Positions 53,089 to 62,080 of a DNA stretch of 64,000 nt are shown here, in pieces. The stretch's first letter is position 1; every line of letters starts with the position of its first letter. The stretch comes from an uncultured Lachnospiraceae bacterium (lineage in GTDB: Bacteria > Bacillota > Clostridia > Lachnospirales > Lachnospiraceae): contig CACZBW010000013.1 of NCBI GenBank assembly GCA_902779575.1, positions 41,649-105,648 on the forward strand, given 5' to 3'. A model generated the notes under the pieces. That model did no database searches. It was not told the DNA's origin and worked only from the letters and a program-made list of their open reading frames with translations. Position numbers and translations under genes: made by a program.

Positions 53089-54654
53089 GTGGCAGAGAAT
53101 CAGATGAACAATCCGCAGGAAGAACAGGCACAGAATCAGCTCAGCGGTCAGAAACAGCAGAAGAAAAAGCAGGCAGGCCAGGAACAGCAGCAGGATATGA
53201 ACCAGCTGCTGAAGATCCGCCGCGACAAGCTTGCTCAGCTGCAGGAACAGGGCAGCGATCCTTTCCGGATTACCAAATATGACGTGACTCACCATACAAG
53301 GGAAGTGAAGGAGCATTTTGATGAGCTGGAAGGAACGGACGTAACCGTAGCGGGCCGCATGATGAGCAAACGCGTTATGGGGAAGGCTTCCTTCGCGAAC
53401 GTCCAGGACCGTGACGGCAATATTCAGCTGTATGTTGCGAGAGATTCCCTCGGGGAAGAGTCTTATGCGGCTTTCAAGAAGATGGATATCGGAGATATCA
53501 TCGGCGTGAAGGGCGAAGTCTTCCGTACAAAGACAGGAGAGATGTCCCTGCACGCGAAGGAGATTACTCTCCTGAGCAAGAATCTGGTTCCACTTCCGGA
53601 GAAGTTCCACGGCCTGCAGGATACCGATATCCGCTATCGTCAGAGATACCTGGACCTGATTATGAATACGGAAGTGCGCGATACCTTTATCAAGCGCTCC
53701 CAGATCATCCAGGAGATCCGCAACTTCCTCGCGCAGAGAGACTTCATGGAAGTGGAGACTCCGATGCTGGTGGAAAATGCCGGCGGCGCCGCGGCGAGGC
53801 CATTTGAGACCCATTACAATGCTCTGGATGAGGACGTCAAGCTCCGCATTTCCCTGGAGCTGTATCTGAAGCGCCTGATCGTCGGAGGACTGGAACGGGT
53901 CTATGAGATCGGCCGTGTATTCCGCAATGAAGGCGTTGATACCCGCCACAATCCGGAATTTACCCTGATGGAGCTCTATCAGGCTTATACGGATTATAAC
54001 GGGATGATGGAACTGACAGAGAGCATGTTCCGGCATCTGGCCCGCAAGGTCTGCGGCAGCGCGGTTATCAGTTACCAGGGCACGGTGATCGATATGGAGA
54101 AGCCTTTCGCGAAGATCTCCATGACAGAGGCGGTGAAGCAGTACTCCGGAGTTGATTTTGACCAGATCCATACGGATGAAGAAGCAAAAGCCGCGGCGAA
54201 GGAGCATCACATTGATTTTGAGCCCCGCCATAAGAAGGGCGATATCCTGAATCTTTTCTTTGAAGAGTTCTGCGAGGAAAAGATGATCCAGCCGACCTTT
54301 GTCATCGACCATCCGATCGAGATCTCCCCGCTGACGAAGAAAAAGCCCGACGATCCGGAAAAGGTGGAACGTTTTGAACTTTACATCTACGGACGCGAGA
54401 TGTGCAACGCTTATTCCGAGCTGAACGATCCGATCGACCAGCGTGAGCGCTTCAAGGCCCAGGACGCCCTGGCGGCGGCAGGAGATGAGGAAGCGAACCA
54501 TACCGATGAGGACTTCCTTCACGCCATTGAGATCGGAATGCCCCCGACAGGCGGCATCGGTTATGGCATTGATCGTCTGGTTATGCTGCTTACAGACTCT
54601 GCGGCGATCAGAGACGTTTTGCTGTTCCCGACGATGAAGTCACTCAAGGAATAA
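53089..54654 (+). CDS. lysS: Lysyl-tRNA synthetase, class II
   Basis: 521-aa class II LysRS that charges tRNA-Lys. A Gln/Lys-rich disordered N-terminal extension (1-40) precedes the OB-fold anticodon domain (about 75-170; VAGRMMSKRVMGKASFANVQDRDG) and the catalytic domain with motif 1 (FLAQRDFMEVETPML), motif 2 (YEIGRVFRNEGVDTRHNPEFTL within 285-310) and motif 3 (GGIGYGIDRLVMLL near the C-terminus). GTG start at 53089 after AAAAGGAG; an ATG at 53104 is an alternative. It marks the end of the core block before accessory DNA. Confidence 0.95.
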   Translation: MAENQMNNPQEEQAQNQLSGQKQQKKKQAGQEQQQDMNQLLKIRRDKLAQLQEQGSDPFRITKYDVTHHTREVKEHFDELEGTDVTVAGRMMSKRVMGKASFANVQDRDGNIQLYVARDSLGEESYAAFKKMDIGDIIGVKGEVFRTKTGEMSLHAKEITLLSKNLVPLPEKFHGLQDTDIRYRQRYLDLIMNTEVRDTFIKRSQIIQEIRNFLAQRDFMEVETPMLVENAGGAAARPFETHYNALDEDVKLRISLELYLKRLIVGGLERVYEIGRVFRNEGVDTRHNPEFTLMELYQAYTDYNGMMELTESMFRHLARKVCGSAVISYQGTVIDMEKPFAKISMTEAVKQYSGVDFDQIHTDEEAKAAAKEHHIDFEPRHKKGDILNLFFEEFCEEKMIQPTFVIDHPIEISPLTKKKPDDPEKVERFELYIYGREMCNAYSELNDPIDQRERFKAQDALAAAGDEEANHTDEDFLHAIEIGMPPTGGIGYGIDRLVMLLTDSAAIRDVLLFPTMKSLKE

Positions 54655-54694
54655 ATGCCGCAACCATGCGGGTTTCCGGACTTGAGAAAATGTG

Positions 54695-54717
54695 TTGACA
54701 ACAAATTGACAACAAAT
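54695..54717 (+). repeat. Direct 11-bp repeat after lysS
   Basis: TTGACAACAAAT occurs at 54695-54706 and again at 54706-54717. Such short repeated recombinase-like sites, beside an excisionase-like gene remnant, are consistent with an old integration end, but no integrase gene is present. Confidence 0.4.
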
Positions 54718-54799
54718 TTGCAATGCATCACGAAGAATAATGAGCGGGGATGAATTGTTAGCAATCATGTGACAATAGAAGCACTTATTGTAAGAATAG

Positions 54800-54835
54800 G
54801 CACCTTTCAGGAGTTAATCCTGGAAGGTGCTTTTT
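54800..54835 (+). terminator. Strong terminator between lysS and accessory region
   Basis: GCACCTTTCAGGA (54800-54812) pairs with 54818-54830 (one T-G pair), loop GTTAA, followed by TTTTT. It lies 145 bp after lysS and just before the small excisionase-like gene. Confidence 0.88.
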
Positions 54836-54908
54836 CTATTCCGGGAAAAACAGAAGTCATTGTTGGTCTGAATTGCTACTGTTGTCAATAATCTGAAAGG
54901 AGAAACGC

Positions 54909-55193
54909 ATGGAGACAAGGAAGGAACACACCTATCAGCCAATTGTTTCAGAAAGAGAATACTACGATCTGGAGCACCGCTCGGAAATCCGCGAAGGAGC
55001 CAGGAAGCTCCGGAGACAATATCTCCGGTATAAGGAAGCAGAGATCATCTACAGCATGTCCCACAAGAAACTGCTGGAGTGCCAAGGACTTGTTACAAAA
55101 CAATTAAAAAAGTGCCAGTCAAATGGACTGACACAAAAACAGCAAAAAGCTGATGCAGTAAAGGATAATTCCTGGTTTTATAGTCAGCGTTGA
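54909..55193 (+). pseudogene. Truncated DUF6462 (excisionase-like) protein
   Basis: 94-aa frame. Residues about 30-57 (RRQYLRYKEAEIIYSMSHKKLLE) match the start of the small DUF6462 helix-turn-helix proteins found next to integrases in Clostridial conjugative transposons. After LLE (base about 55080) the similarity ends abruptly and is replaced by an unrelated Gln/Lys-rich tail that also forms the minus-strand terminator of the ABC operon. AAAGGAG precedes the ATG. It is therefore probably a broken mobile-element gene that marks the edge of the sugar cluster. Confidence 0.6.
55106..55134 (-). terminator. Terminator of the sugar ABC operon
   Basis: Minus-strand stem GTGTCAGTC (55134-55126) pairs with GACTGGCAC (55120-55112) with one G-T pair, then TTTTTT (55111-55106). 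It lies about 100 bp past the last permease gene. Confidence 0.85.
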
Positions 55194-55231
55194 TTTAGCT
55201 GGCTTGTTTTAATGACATTGCCTCCTGAATA

Positions 55232-56083
55232 TCATCCCTTCACGGCACCGTCCGTCATGCCGGCCAGCATGTATTTTCCTAGGAAGAAATACAGAATGAA
55301 GGTGGGCAGGATGGTAAGGAAGATGGTGGTGAAGGTCCGGCCCCAGTCTGTGGCGCCGTACATTCCAACAAAGTCCCGCAGGCCGAGGGTTACGGTCTGC
55401 AGCTTTTTCGAGCTGGTGAACGTGTAGGCAAAAACAAATTCATTCCAGCAGAAGATGCCATCCATGGTGGCTAAAGTCAGGAAGATGTTTTTCGCCATCG
55501 GAGTAACGATCACTGCATATACGCGGAATGGAGAGCACCCATCCAGCACAGCGGATTCCAATACTTCATCCGGCAGAAACTTGAAGAAGTTGGCAAACAG
55601 ATAAATGGTGAAGGGGAAGTCGAATGCGATCTGCGGCAGGATCACTCCCACAAGGCTGTCAGTCAGATGCAGCTTTCCGAAGGTCAGGTAAAGCGGGATC
55701 AGGCAGACCTGCAGGGGAATCATCAGCCCCATAAGGAAATAGGAGAGCATCAGCTTCTGCCCCTTAAACTGCAGCTTGCAGATTGCGAAGGCTGCCATGG
55801 ATCCAAACAAAAGTACCGGAACCAGCACGCATACCATAACAGTCAGGCTGTTCAGGAAATATCTTGGGATGTTCGACTCGAGCAACACATACCTGATGTT
55901 TCCCAGATATAGTCCATCCGGGAGCGCATACTGGGCTTTGGATACAAACTCTTCCGGCGTCTTAAATGCTGACATCATCGTGTAAAAGAAGGGGTAGACC
56001 ATTATGATCAGCACCAGCACTGCCAGAACGTACAATGCGCTTCTGCCAAGCCTGCTTTTTTTCAAGCCGCTGTACTCTTCCAT
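55232..56083 (-). CDS. Carbohydrate ABC transporter permease, MalG type
   Basis: 283-aa inner-membrane permease with six hydrophobic helices. N-terminal basic tail, then helix 1 (LYVLAVLVLIIMVYPFFYT). The EAA-type loop that contacts the ATPase is ESAVLDGCSPFRVYAVIVTPM (about 185-205); the usual EAA reads ESA here. The last gene of the operon, two bases after the MalF-type permease gene. No ATPase gene is present; as in many Firmicute sugar systems a shared MsmX-type ATPase elsewhere may power it. Confidence 0.9.
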   Translation of the reverse strand: MEEYSGLKKSRLGRSALYVLAVLVLIIMVYPFFYTMMSAFKTPEEFVSKAQYALPDGLYLGNIRYVLLESNIPRYFLNSLTVMVCVLVPVLLFGSMAAFAICKLQFKGQKLMLSYFLMGLMIPLQVCLIPLYLTFGKLHLTDSLVGVILPQIAFDFPFTIYLFANFFKFLPDEVLESAVLDGCSPFRVYAVIVTPMAKNIFLTLATMDGIFCWNEFVFAYTFTSSKKLQTVTLGLRDFVGMYGATDWGRTFTTIFLTILPTFILYFFLGKYMLAGMTDGAVKG

Positions 56084-56085
56084 GT

Positions 56086-56964
56086 TCAGTCCTCCCTCTC
56101 AAAGATTCTCCGGAAAACAGTAGCAAATACCAGGCTGATGATCACGATCATCACTGCCACGGCGCTGCCGTATCCGTATTTCATACTGCTGAATGCCTGC
56201 TTATACATATATGGAGCGAGCAGCTGAGCACTGTTTCCCGGACCGTTATTGGTCAGAAGATACGGGATATCATATGCTCTCAGGGAACCGTTCAGTACCA
56301 GTACGCAGTTCGCAACGATCACATTTCTGATGTAAGGGATCTTTACATGGATCGCAATATCCCAGGATGAAGCTCCGTCAATCTTTGCTGCCTCTACCAG
56401 CTCATCCGGTACTCCGAGCAGCGCCGCATAGAAAATGACCATATACATGCCCATGTATTTATAGCCTTCTACAAAGGCGGCACTCCCCAGGCAGAGGCGG
56501 ACATCCGTCAGCCATTTGATGTCATACCAGGCCGGGTTGATCTTCCCCAGTATGGAATTGAACAGGCCCAGAGGCTGCAGCGACATGAGTTTTTCGAAGA
56601 TCTGGCAGAGGGCAACCGATGAGATGACCACCGGCACGTAATACATGGTCTGGAAAAACGTCCGCAGTTTCGGCAAAGACGACAGCAGAAAGGCCAATGC
56701 CAATCCGACAAATACCTGAAGCGCGATCTGCGCTGCAGTATAAATGATGGTGTGACGGAAGGCCGGAAGGAATTCTCTGTCACGGGTAAAAAGCTTCAGG
56801 TAATTTGTGAAGCCGACAAATTTCATGCTTCCGATTCCGTTCCAGTCAAATATACTGTAGACAGACGACCAGATGATCGGCACAAATACGATCAATGTGT
56901 AGATCAGCAGCGCCGGGCAGGTAAAGAGCAGCACCGTCTGCCACTGATGTTTTCCCAGTTTCAT
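56086..56964 (-). CDS. Carbohydrate ABC transporter permease, MalF type
   Basis: 292-aa permease with six hydrophobic helices. The EAA-type loop reads ELVEAAKIDGASSWDIAIHVKIPYIRN (within about 190-215). Start MKLGKHQWQTVL at 56964 follows AAAGGCGGTGG on the minus strand; a longer frame to 57099 is GC-rich and not homologous. It pairs with the next permease and the binding protein gene upstream. The 188-bp gap before it (56965-57152) is unusually GC-rich with GGCCGGCC-type stems and may limit transcription between the binding protein and the permeases. Confidence 0.92.
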   Translation of the reverse strand: MKLGKHQWQTVLLFTCPALLIYTLIVFVPIIWSSVYSIFDWNGIGSMKFVGFTNYLKLFTRDREFLPAFRHTIIYTAAQIALQVFVGLALAFLLSSLPKLRTFFQTMYYVPVVISSVALCQIFEKLMSLQPLGLFNSILGKINPAWYDIKWLTDVRLCLGSAAFVEGYKYMGMYMVIFYAALLGVPDELVEAAKIDGASSWDIAIHVKIPYIRNVIVANCVLVLNGSLRAYDIPYLLTNNGPGNSAQLLAPYMYKQAFSSMKYGYGSAVAVMIVIISLVFATVFRRIFERED

Positions 56965-57152
56965 GGAGTCCACCGCCTTTCTTGTTTGCAGCCTTTTCAG
57001 GAATCCCTTGGCTTTGTGTGCAGGGCAGGGGTAAGCATGCTGCCGCACGGGAGGCCGCTGACCGGGCGCCGCACCGTGCGAAGGCCGCGGGCCAAGCACG
57101 TTGCAGCACCAAAGACCTTTGGCCGGCCGCCCGGCCCCCTAAATGCTTCTGC

Positions 57153-58466
57153 TTACTCTTCCTCAGAGAAATATGCCCCTGCATTCTCTTCGATGGAATA
57201 ATCCATCTCATCCATGAAGGTATCCGGATCGATCAGTGCCTGGGAAAGCTCGATTCCCAGCTCGCCGCTTGTGGTAATGGTGGTCGGATCAAGTTTGTCG
57301 TCCCAGGAAACCCATCCTTTTTCTACCTTCTGAAGGTATTCCAGAACATCGGACATTACTTTCGGGAAGTTCTCAGGGCTTCCCTCATCCAGCGGAGAAT
57401 AAACGCCGCGCGCATAGGAATACTCCGTGTGGTGCTTGACGAAGAATTCAAAGAAGCGCTGCAGTTCTTCATCATAGGAGTCCGCATTAATGCCCCATGC
57501 TTTTCCGGTATGCACCGGGATGTTCATCTGATCATCTTCCATGCCATCCACATAGGGTACCGGGAAGAAACCGATCTCTCCGTTTTCATATTTTGCCTGC
57601 ATCTCTTCGCTCAGGTCATTGGGCCCAAAGTAGGAGATGACTGCTGCATGATTTGCAAACGCATTGATGTTATCTGCATAGCCGGTATTTTCATAGCCTT
57701 TCATGAAGTACTCATTGCTTGCCAGTGTGTAGAGCAGATTGACGCCCTTCACCGCTACTTCATCATCTCTGTAAGCGATCGCACCTGTTTTCAGTTTGTT
57801 GATGAAGTTTCCGCCGCCCGTCACCCAGGGCATAAAGGATACATACCGCAGGGACTGCCAGGATTCAGCTCCTGCCATAGCGATTGGATCTTCCCCGTTC
57901 TCCTTGATCACCGCGCAGCAGTTTACAAACTCGTCCCAGGTCTTCGGCGCTTCCAGGCCATAAGCGTCAAAGGAATCTTTCCAGTACCAGAACAGCTCTG
58001 CAAAACGCCCATCCGGGAACAGATACAGACTTCCGTCATCAAATTTCAGGAAATCCAGGCAGCCGCCGTTGTAGGTGTCATACATATCCATGGCTTTGAG
58101 TTCTTCGCCGATGTTTACCATCTTTCCTTCCTGGGAAAGCTGGACGGAAAGAGGACCGTTGGGAATCTGATAGATGTCGGGCATATCGCCGCCGGCCATG
58201 TAAAGCTTCAGCTTATCAAGAAACTGGTCATGATCCGGAACAACTTCCACTTCCCAGCTGAAGTTGGGGTTTACTTCATCCTGATAGGCATGAAGGATAT
58301 CATCCCAGACCCAGTATGTCGTATTTGCCTCAGAGAGGTTCGTGTAGATCTTGATATGCTTCTCCGGCTGCGCCTCTTCTGCACTGACACTCACTGCACC
58401 GGCTGCAAAAATTGATCCTGCAAGAAGCAGCGTCATTGCTGCTCTGTTTACCTGTTTTGTGAACAT
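57153..58466 (-). CDS. Extracellular sugar-binding protein of ABC transporter
   Basis: 437-aa family 1-type solute-binding protein. It has a standard signal peptide (1-30, ending SVSA before EE) without a lipobox cysteine, unusual for a Gram-positive binding protein. Mature part begins KHIKIYTNLSEANTTYWVWDDI; GGDMPDIYQIPNGPLSVQLSQEGKM is the conserved ligand-side region. AAAGGAG precedes the ATG at 58466; a longer frame lacks homology. The ligand is probably a fructan or fructo-oligosaccharide, inferred only from the GH32 gene beside it. Confidence 0.9.
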   Translation of the reverse strand: MFTKQVNRAAMTLLLAGSIFAAGAVSVSAEEAQPEKHIKIYTNLSEANTTYWVWDDILHAYQDEVNPNFSWEVEVVPDHDQFLDKLKLYMAGGDMPDIYQIPNGPLSVQLSQEGKMVNIGEELKAMDMYDTYNGGCLDFLKFDDGSLYLFPDGRFAELFWYWKDSFDAYGLEAPKTWDEFVNCCAVIKENGEDPIAMAGAESWQSLRYVSFMPWVTGGGNFINKLKTGAIAYRDDEVAVKGVNLLYTLASNEYFMKGYENTGYADNINAFANHAAVISYFGPNDLSEEMQAKYENGEIGFFPVPYVDGMEDDQMNIPVHTGKAWGINADSYDEELQRFFEFFVKHHTEYSYARGVYSPLDEGSPENFPKVMSDVLEYLQKVEKGWVSWDDKLDPTTITTSGELGIELSQALIDPDTFMDEMDYSIEENAGAYFSEEE

Positions 58467-58506
58467 TTCGTACTCCTTTCTACTGTGTGTGAGGGTATGT
58501 TGCGGT

Positions 58507-58569
58507 GAGTCGGAAGACGTCTCCGCCGACACACTTGATGCATGAGCCGAAGGACGTCTCCGCCGACTC
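58507..58569. repeat. Repeat-hairpin between GH32 and binding-protein genes
   Basis: GACGTCTCCGCCGAC occurs at 58516-58530 and again at 58553-58567; outer GAGTCGG (58507-58513) also pairs with CCGACTC (58563-58569). It probably forms a hairpin between the two genes, a pattern often seen where a binding-protein message is stabilised. Confidence 0.6.
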
Positions 58570-58579
58570 GCCTGCGGAT

Positions 58580-59983
58580 TCACTTTTTCAGGGATTTTGA
58601 AATGGATGCATTTTCAAGCTCCAGGCAGCCGTCCGTCACATAGATGCCAAGGCTGTCTCCGGGCTTTGTATACATCCTTGTATTAAGAGCCACTCCATCT
58701 ATATAGATGGTGGCGATCGTATCATCCACGATCAGTTTCAGCCGATAGGTCCGGCCTGCTTTCAGGAAAACCGGACGGTCCAGGCCTTTGTTCATGCAGC
58801 GGAACCAGGGCATGTTCGGGGTCTTGTCAAACTCCAGGCGGTTTTCCCCAAGGGTAAACCGGAACTCATATCCTTCCCCGCTTGCTTCATTTTCATACAC
58901 CTTGACTGCAAAAGAGCGGGTGCCCTCCGTAAATTTCAGATCGGTTTCGAAGCTGTAAAGGCTTCCGCACTCCGGATCCAGCCGGATTTCCTGACGGGAG
59001 TCAACTGTTTTCAGGCAGATCTTTGAAACCGCTGTCTCTTTTCTTTCCAGGAAGGCGTCCCATACCGTCTGCGGGATCCGGACTCCCAGGGTGCCGTCTT
59101 CCCTCTGATAGACCTCATGTGCTACGAAGGTGCCTCCCCACTGGAAATTTCCAAGGTCATCATTGTTTTCCCTGGTCGGTACCCAGCCGAACAGGATCCT
59201 TTGCCCATTCAGTTCAAAGGTTCTTCCGGCATAATAAGCACGCCCATCGAAGGCATCATCTATCGGCGCTGTCCACGGGCCATCCAGGCTGCGGCTCATC
59301 CGGTATACGATCTTGTTTTTATCGCTGTACTCCGAGATCACCAGATACCACCAGTCTCCGATGCGGAACAGATCCGGCATCTCATGCATGGAATAAATGC
59401 CGGGGTTCCAGAAGTCTCCTCCAAAGGTCCAGTGTTCCAGATCCTTTGAGGTGAATTTCACGGTGCATCCGTTCAGGATCTTTTCCCCGTCCAGCTTTCG
59501 GGCTCCAAGGATGAGAAGATATTCTTCTTTTTCTTTATCCCATAAAACGAAGGGATCTCTCCAGTCATTCTTGTCGTACCCTGGCTGGGGGGTGAAAGTC
59601 AGTTTGTCCCGCGTTTTCTCCCAATGAACCAGATCCTTGCTGACAGCATGCATTAGTACCTGGGATGCCTTGCCCCGGGAGGCATATTCCCGGTTGAAGC
59701 CGGTATAAAATGCATGATAAAGACCTTCTGCCTCAAACACGCTTCCGGCATAGATGTACTGATCCTGGGCGTCATAATCGCCCTTTTTCAGACTCTCTCC
59801 ATAATCCTCGTAGTGCACGAAATCCGAGGTAACTGCAAGGGACCATCCAAAGGGCTGTCCGTTTTCCAGCGGCGCCGGGTCACGGGTGTCTCTCTGGTGA
59901 TATAGGTAGAATTTCCCGTCATGCCCGAACGGCATGCAGTCTCCGAACCAGTGTCCTTCCGGCTGATAGTACAGTTTGTGCAT
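58580..59983 (-). CDS. Glycoside hydrolase family 32-like beta-fructosidase
   Basis: 467-aa enzyme of the five-blade beta-propeller plus beta-sandwich type. The propeller shows a nucleophile-region Asp15 in WFGDCMPFGHDGKFYLYHQ, Arg142-Asp143-Pro144 in WRDPFV and acid/base-region Glu201 in MHEMPDLF, the GH32 D/RDP/E order, although the usual NDPNG is altered. The C-terminal sandwich (about 330-467) is typical. There is no signal peptide, so it acts in the cytosol on imported sugar. GAGGACGGG precedes the ATG on the minus strand. It is the first gene of the ABC operon, opposite the two-component genes. Confidence 0.82.
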   Translation of the reverse strand: MHKLYYQPEGHWFGDCMPFGHDGKFYLYHQRDTRDPAPLENGQPFGWSLAVTSDFVHYEDYGESLKKGDYDAQDQYIYAGSVFEAEGLYHAFYTGFNREYASRGKASQVLMHAVSKDLVHWEKTRDKLTFTPQPGYDKNDWRDPFVLWDKEKEEYLLILGARKLDGEKILNGCTVKFTSKDLEHWTFGGDFWNPGIYSMHEMPDLFRIGDWWYLVISEYSDKNKIVYRMSRSLDGPWTAPIDDAFDGRAYYAGRTFELNGQRILFGWVPTRENNDDLGNFQWGGTFVAHEVYQREDGTLGVRIPQTVWDAFLERKETAVSKICLKTVDSRQEIRLDPECGSLYSFETDLKFTEGTRSFAVKVYENEASGEGYEFRFTLGENRLEFDKTPNMPWFRCMNKGLDRPVFLKAGRTYRLKLIVDDTIATIYIDGVALNTRMYTKPGDSLGIYVTDGCLELENASISKSLKK

Positions 59984-60098
59984 TTCCCGTCCTCCTTGTT
60001 CTTTTCGTCCGGCTTTTAAGTGCTTTCCTTGTTTCCATGAGCAGCTGTTTTACTTTCTGTTTTTGTGTTTTTCCTTCTTTTCATTTCTGATGATCCGG

Positions 60099-60112
60099 CG
60101 AAAGCGCTTTGC
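60099..60112. promoter_or_regulatory. Cre/LacI-type operator candidate in the divergent gap
   Basis: CGAAAGCGCTTTGC centres on a perfect AAAGCGCTTT palindrome and fits 8 of 11 fixed positions of the CcpA cre consensus. It lies in the 341-bp gap 59984-60324 between the GH32 operon and the sensor kinase gene. A possible -10 TACAAT near 60280 serves the kinase. No other feature is seen in the gap. Confidence 0.55.
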
Positions 60113-60324
60113 TGCTTTCCCTTGATCACGGCCGCATCTTCGATCTGTCCTCATGTTACTCATTTTTCAGAAAATCGAAAATCCAAAGTTTCCGTCCTTA
60201 TTTTTCCGATAAATGCAAGAAATCGGTACGGAAATAGGAATATATTGTTCTCCACTCGAAGATTTCTATTTTTTGTATTACAATCAAAGCAATCCCCGGC
60301 CCGGTCTTTGAAGGGAGTCCCAAG

Positions 60325-62070
60325 ATGAAGATCCACAATAAACGCTTTTTCTCCATCCGCAATAAAATCCTGATCTACTTTATTACGCTTCTGATTCCGC
60401 TTGTCGCGGCTGTATTCTTTCTTCTCTACGGCAGGATCTTTTCCGTATTGCGCGAGTATGCCCAGGACCGGGCCGGCACTTCCATCCAGCAGGCTGGGGT
60501 GCTGCTGGAGAATACCCTCAATAATTTCAACAATATGGCCAATTTCATTGCTTACAATACGCAGACTCAGGAGACGCTGGAATACCGCATGCATCTTCCC
60601 TATGAGGATTATGCCCAGGTACCTTATCATTACTTTAACCGCATGGAACGGATCATGATCATCAACTACTCTTCCCTGATCCTGAATCAGATTGAGATCA
60701 TTGGAGATAATGGCATGATCTTTGATGTGCCGCGCCATAATCCTTCCTATACAGATGAGGAACTGCAGCTGGCAAGAGATGCAGCCCATAAGGAGGAAGG
60801 GCGGATCTTCTGGACCTCATTCCGGGAAGAAGAGTTCACACTTCTCAAAGAGATCCGCAGTATAACAGATACTTCGCCGCTTGGCTGCGTAATCCTCTCG
60901 GTCAAGCAGGACTACTTAAACCGCCAGCTGGCGTCGCTGCTCTCGGAGAGCGGTTCCTTCTTTGTTCTGGACCGGGACGGCAATTTCGTCTGCGGAGAAG
61001 CTTCCTATGTATCCGCCGAAACGGTCACACAGGCATTTGCACAGCAGGCAGACTCCGCCGGCGTCTTTATTCCTGTTGACACAACAGATGGCGAACAGCT
61101 GGTGTCCAGCTGCTCTCTCCCGCTTTACGGGCTTACTTTATATGGAATGATCCCGCAGGACTCTTTGTATCACGACGTGAACGGATTGATCACATGGATC
61201 CTGTCGCTCCTGGTTTTGATCATTGTCATCCTGCTGTTCTTTGCACTTCATTTTGCAAACTCCCTGACGGAGCCCATCAAGGATCTCTCCGCGGCGATGG
61301 ACACTGCATCGCAAGGCGTTTTTGATCTTCGTGTCCCGGTGAAGAGTTCAGATGAGATCGGTCTCCTGACCGCACATTTCAACGATATGCTCGGAGAGAT
61401 CAATTCCCTGATCGATAATGTTTACAAGCAGGAAATCCTGAAAAAGGAAGCAGAGTACCAGATGCTGGAAGCCCAGATCAATCCGCATTTCATCTATAAT
61501 GTTATGGATACCATCAGTTGGACCGCCCGCGCCAATCATCTGGACGATCTTTCAGAAATGGTCTCCGCTCTCTCTAAGCTGCTGCGTACCAGCATCAGCA
61601 AAAAGACTTTTGTTACAGTTTCCGAGGAAGTATCGTGTGTGAATAATTATCTGACTATCCAGAAGTTCCGATATAAGGACCGGATCGGGACGGTTATCGA
61701 TGTAGACCAGGAACTTCTGGAGATCATCATTCCCAAGCTGATCCTGGAACCTTTGGTTGAGAATGCGGTCATTCATGGATTGGAAGAAAAGGAAGGCCGG
61801 GGACTGATCCTTGTTTCCGGCCGGAAGCAGGGGGATGCTTTGGTCTTTAAGGTGAAGGATACCGGGGTCGGGATGTCCAAAGAACAGATTGAGCGGATCC
61901 GAAGGGAAGAGACTGCGGCGGGAACAAGTCACACCGGGTTGGGGCTGATGACGGTACACAACCGGATACAGCATCTTTACGGGGAAGCGTTTGGAATTCA
62001 GATTGAGTCTACTCTCGGCGAAGGCACCAGTATTACGCTGACGCTTCCGGCCCAGGAGACGGAAGGATAG
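60325..62070 (+). CDS. Sensor histidine kinase, YesM type
   Basis: 581-aa membrane kinase. Helix 1 (about 12-35), an extracellular sensor domain (about 36-285), helix 2 (about 288-312), a HAMP domain (about 312-365; LTEPIKDLSAAMD to SSDEIGLLTAHFNDML), then the His_kinase domain with the phospho-acceptor His388 in AQINPHFIYN and the HATPase part (VENAVIHGLEEKEG, DTGVGMS, HTGLGL). YesM kinases sense extracellular sugar or oligosaccharide. It is followed after 10 bp by its response regulator and is divergent from the sugar operon it probably controls. Confidence 0.93.
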   Translation: MKIHNKRFFSIRNKILIYFITLLIPLVAAVFFLLYGRIFSVLREYAQDRAGTSIQQAGVLLENTLNNFNNMANFIAYNTQTQETLEYRMHLPYEDYAQVPYHYFNRMERIMIINYSSLILNQIEIIGDNGMIFDVPRHNPSYTDEELQLARDAAHKEEGRIFWTSFREEEFTLLKEIRSITDTSPLGCVILSVKQDYLNRQLASLLSESGSFFVLDRDGNFVCGEASYVSAETVTQAFAQQADSAGVFIPVDTTDGEQLVSSCSLPLYGLTLYGMIPQDSLYHDVNGLITWILSLLVLIIVILLFFALHFANSLTEPIKDLSAAMDTASQGVFDLRVPVKSSDEIGLLTAHFNDMLGEINSLIDNVYKQEILKKEAEYQMLEAQINPHFIYNVMDTISWTARANHLDDLSEMVSALSKLLRTSISKKTFVTVSEEVSCVNNYLTIQKFRYKDRIGTVIDVDQELLEIIIPKLILEPLVENAVIHGLEEKEGRGLILVSGRKQGDALVFKVKDTGVGMSKEQIERIRREETAAGTSHTGLGLMTVHNRIQHLYGEAFGIQIESTLGEGTSITLTLPAQETEG

Positions 62071-62080
62071 GGAGGCGGAT

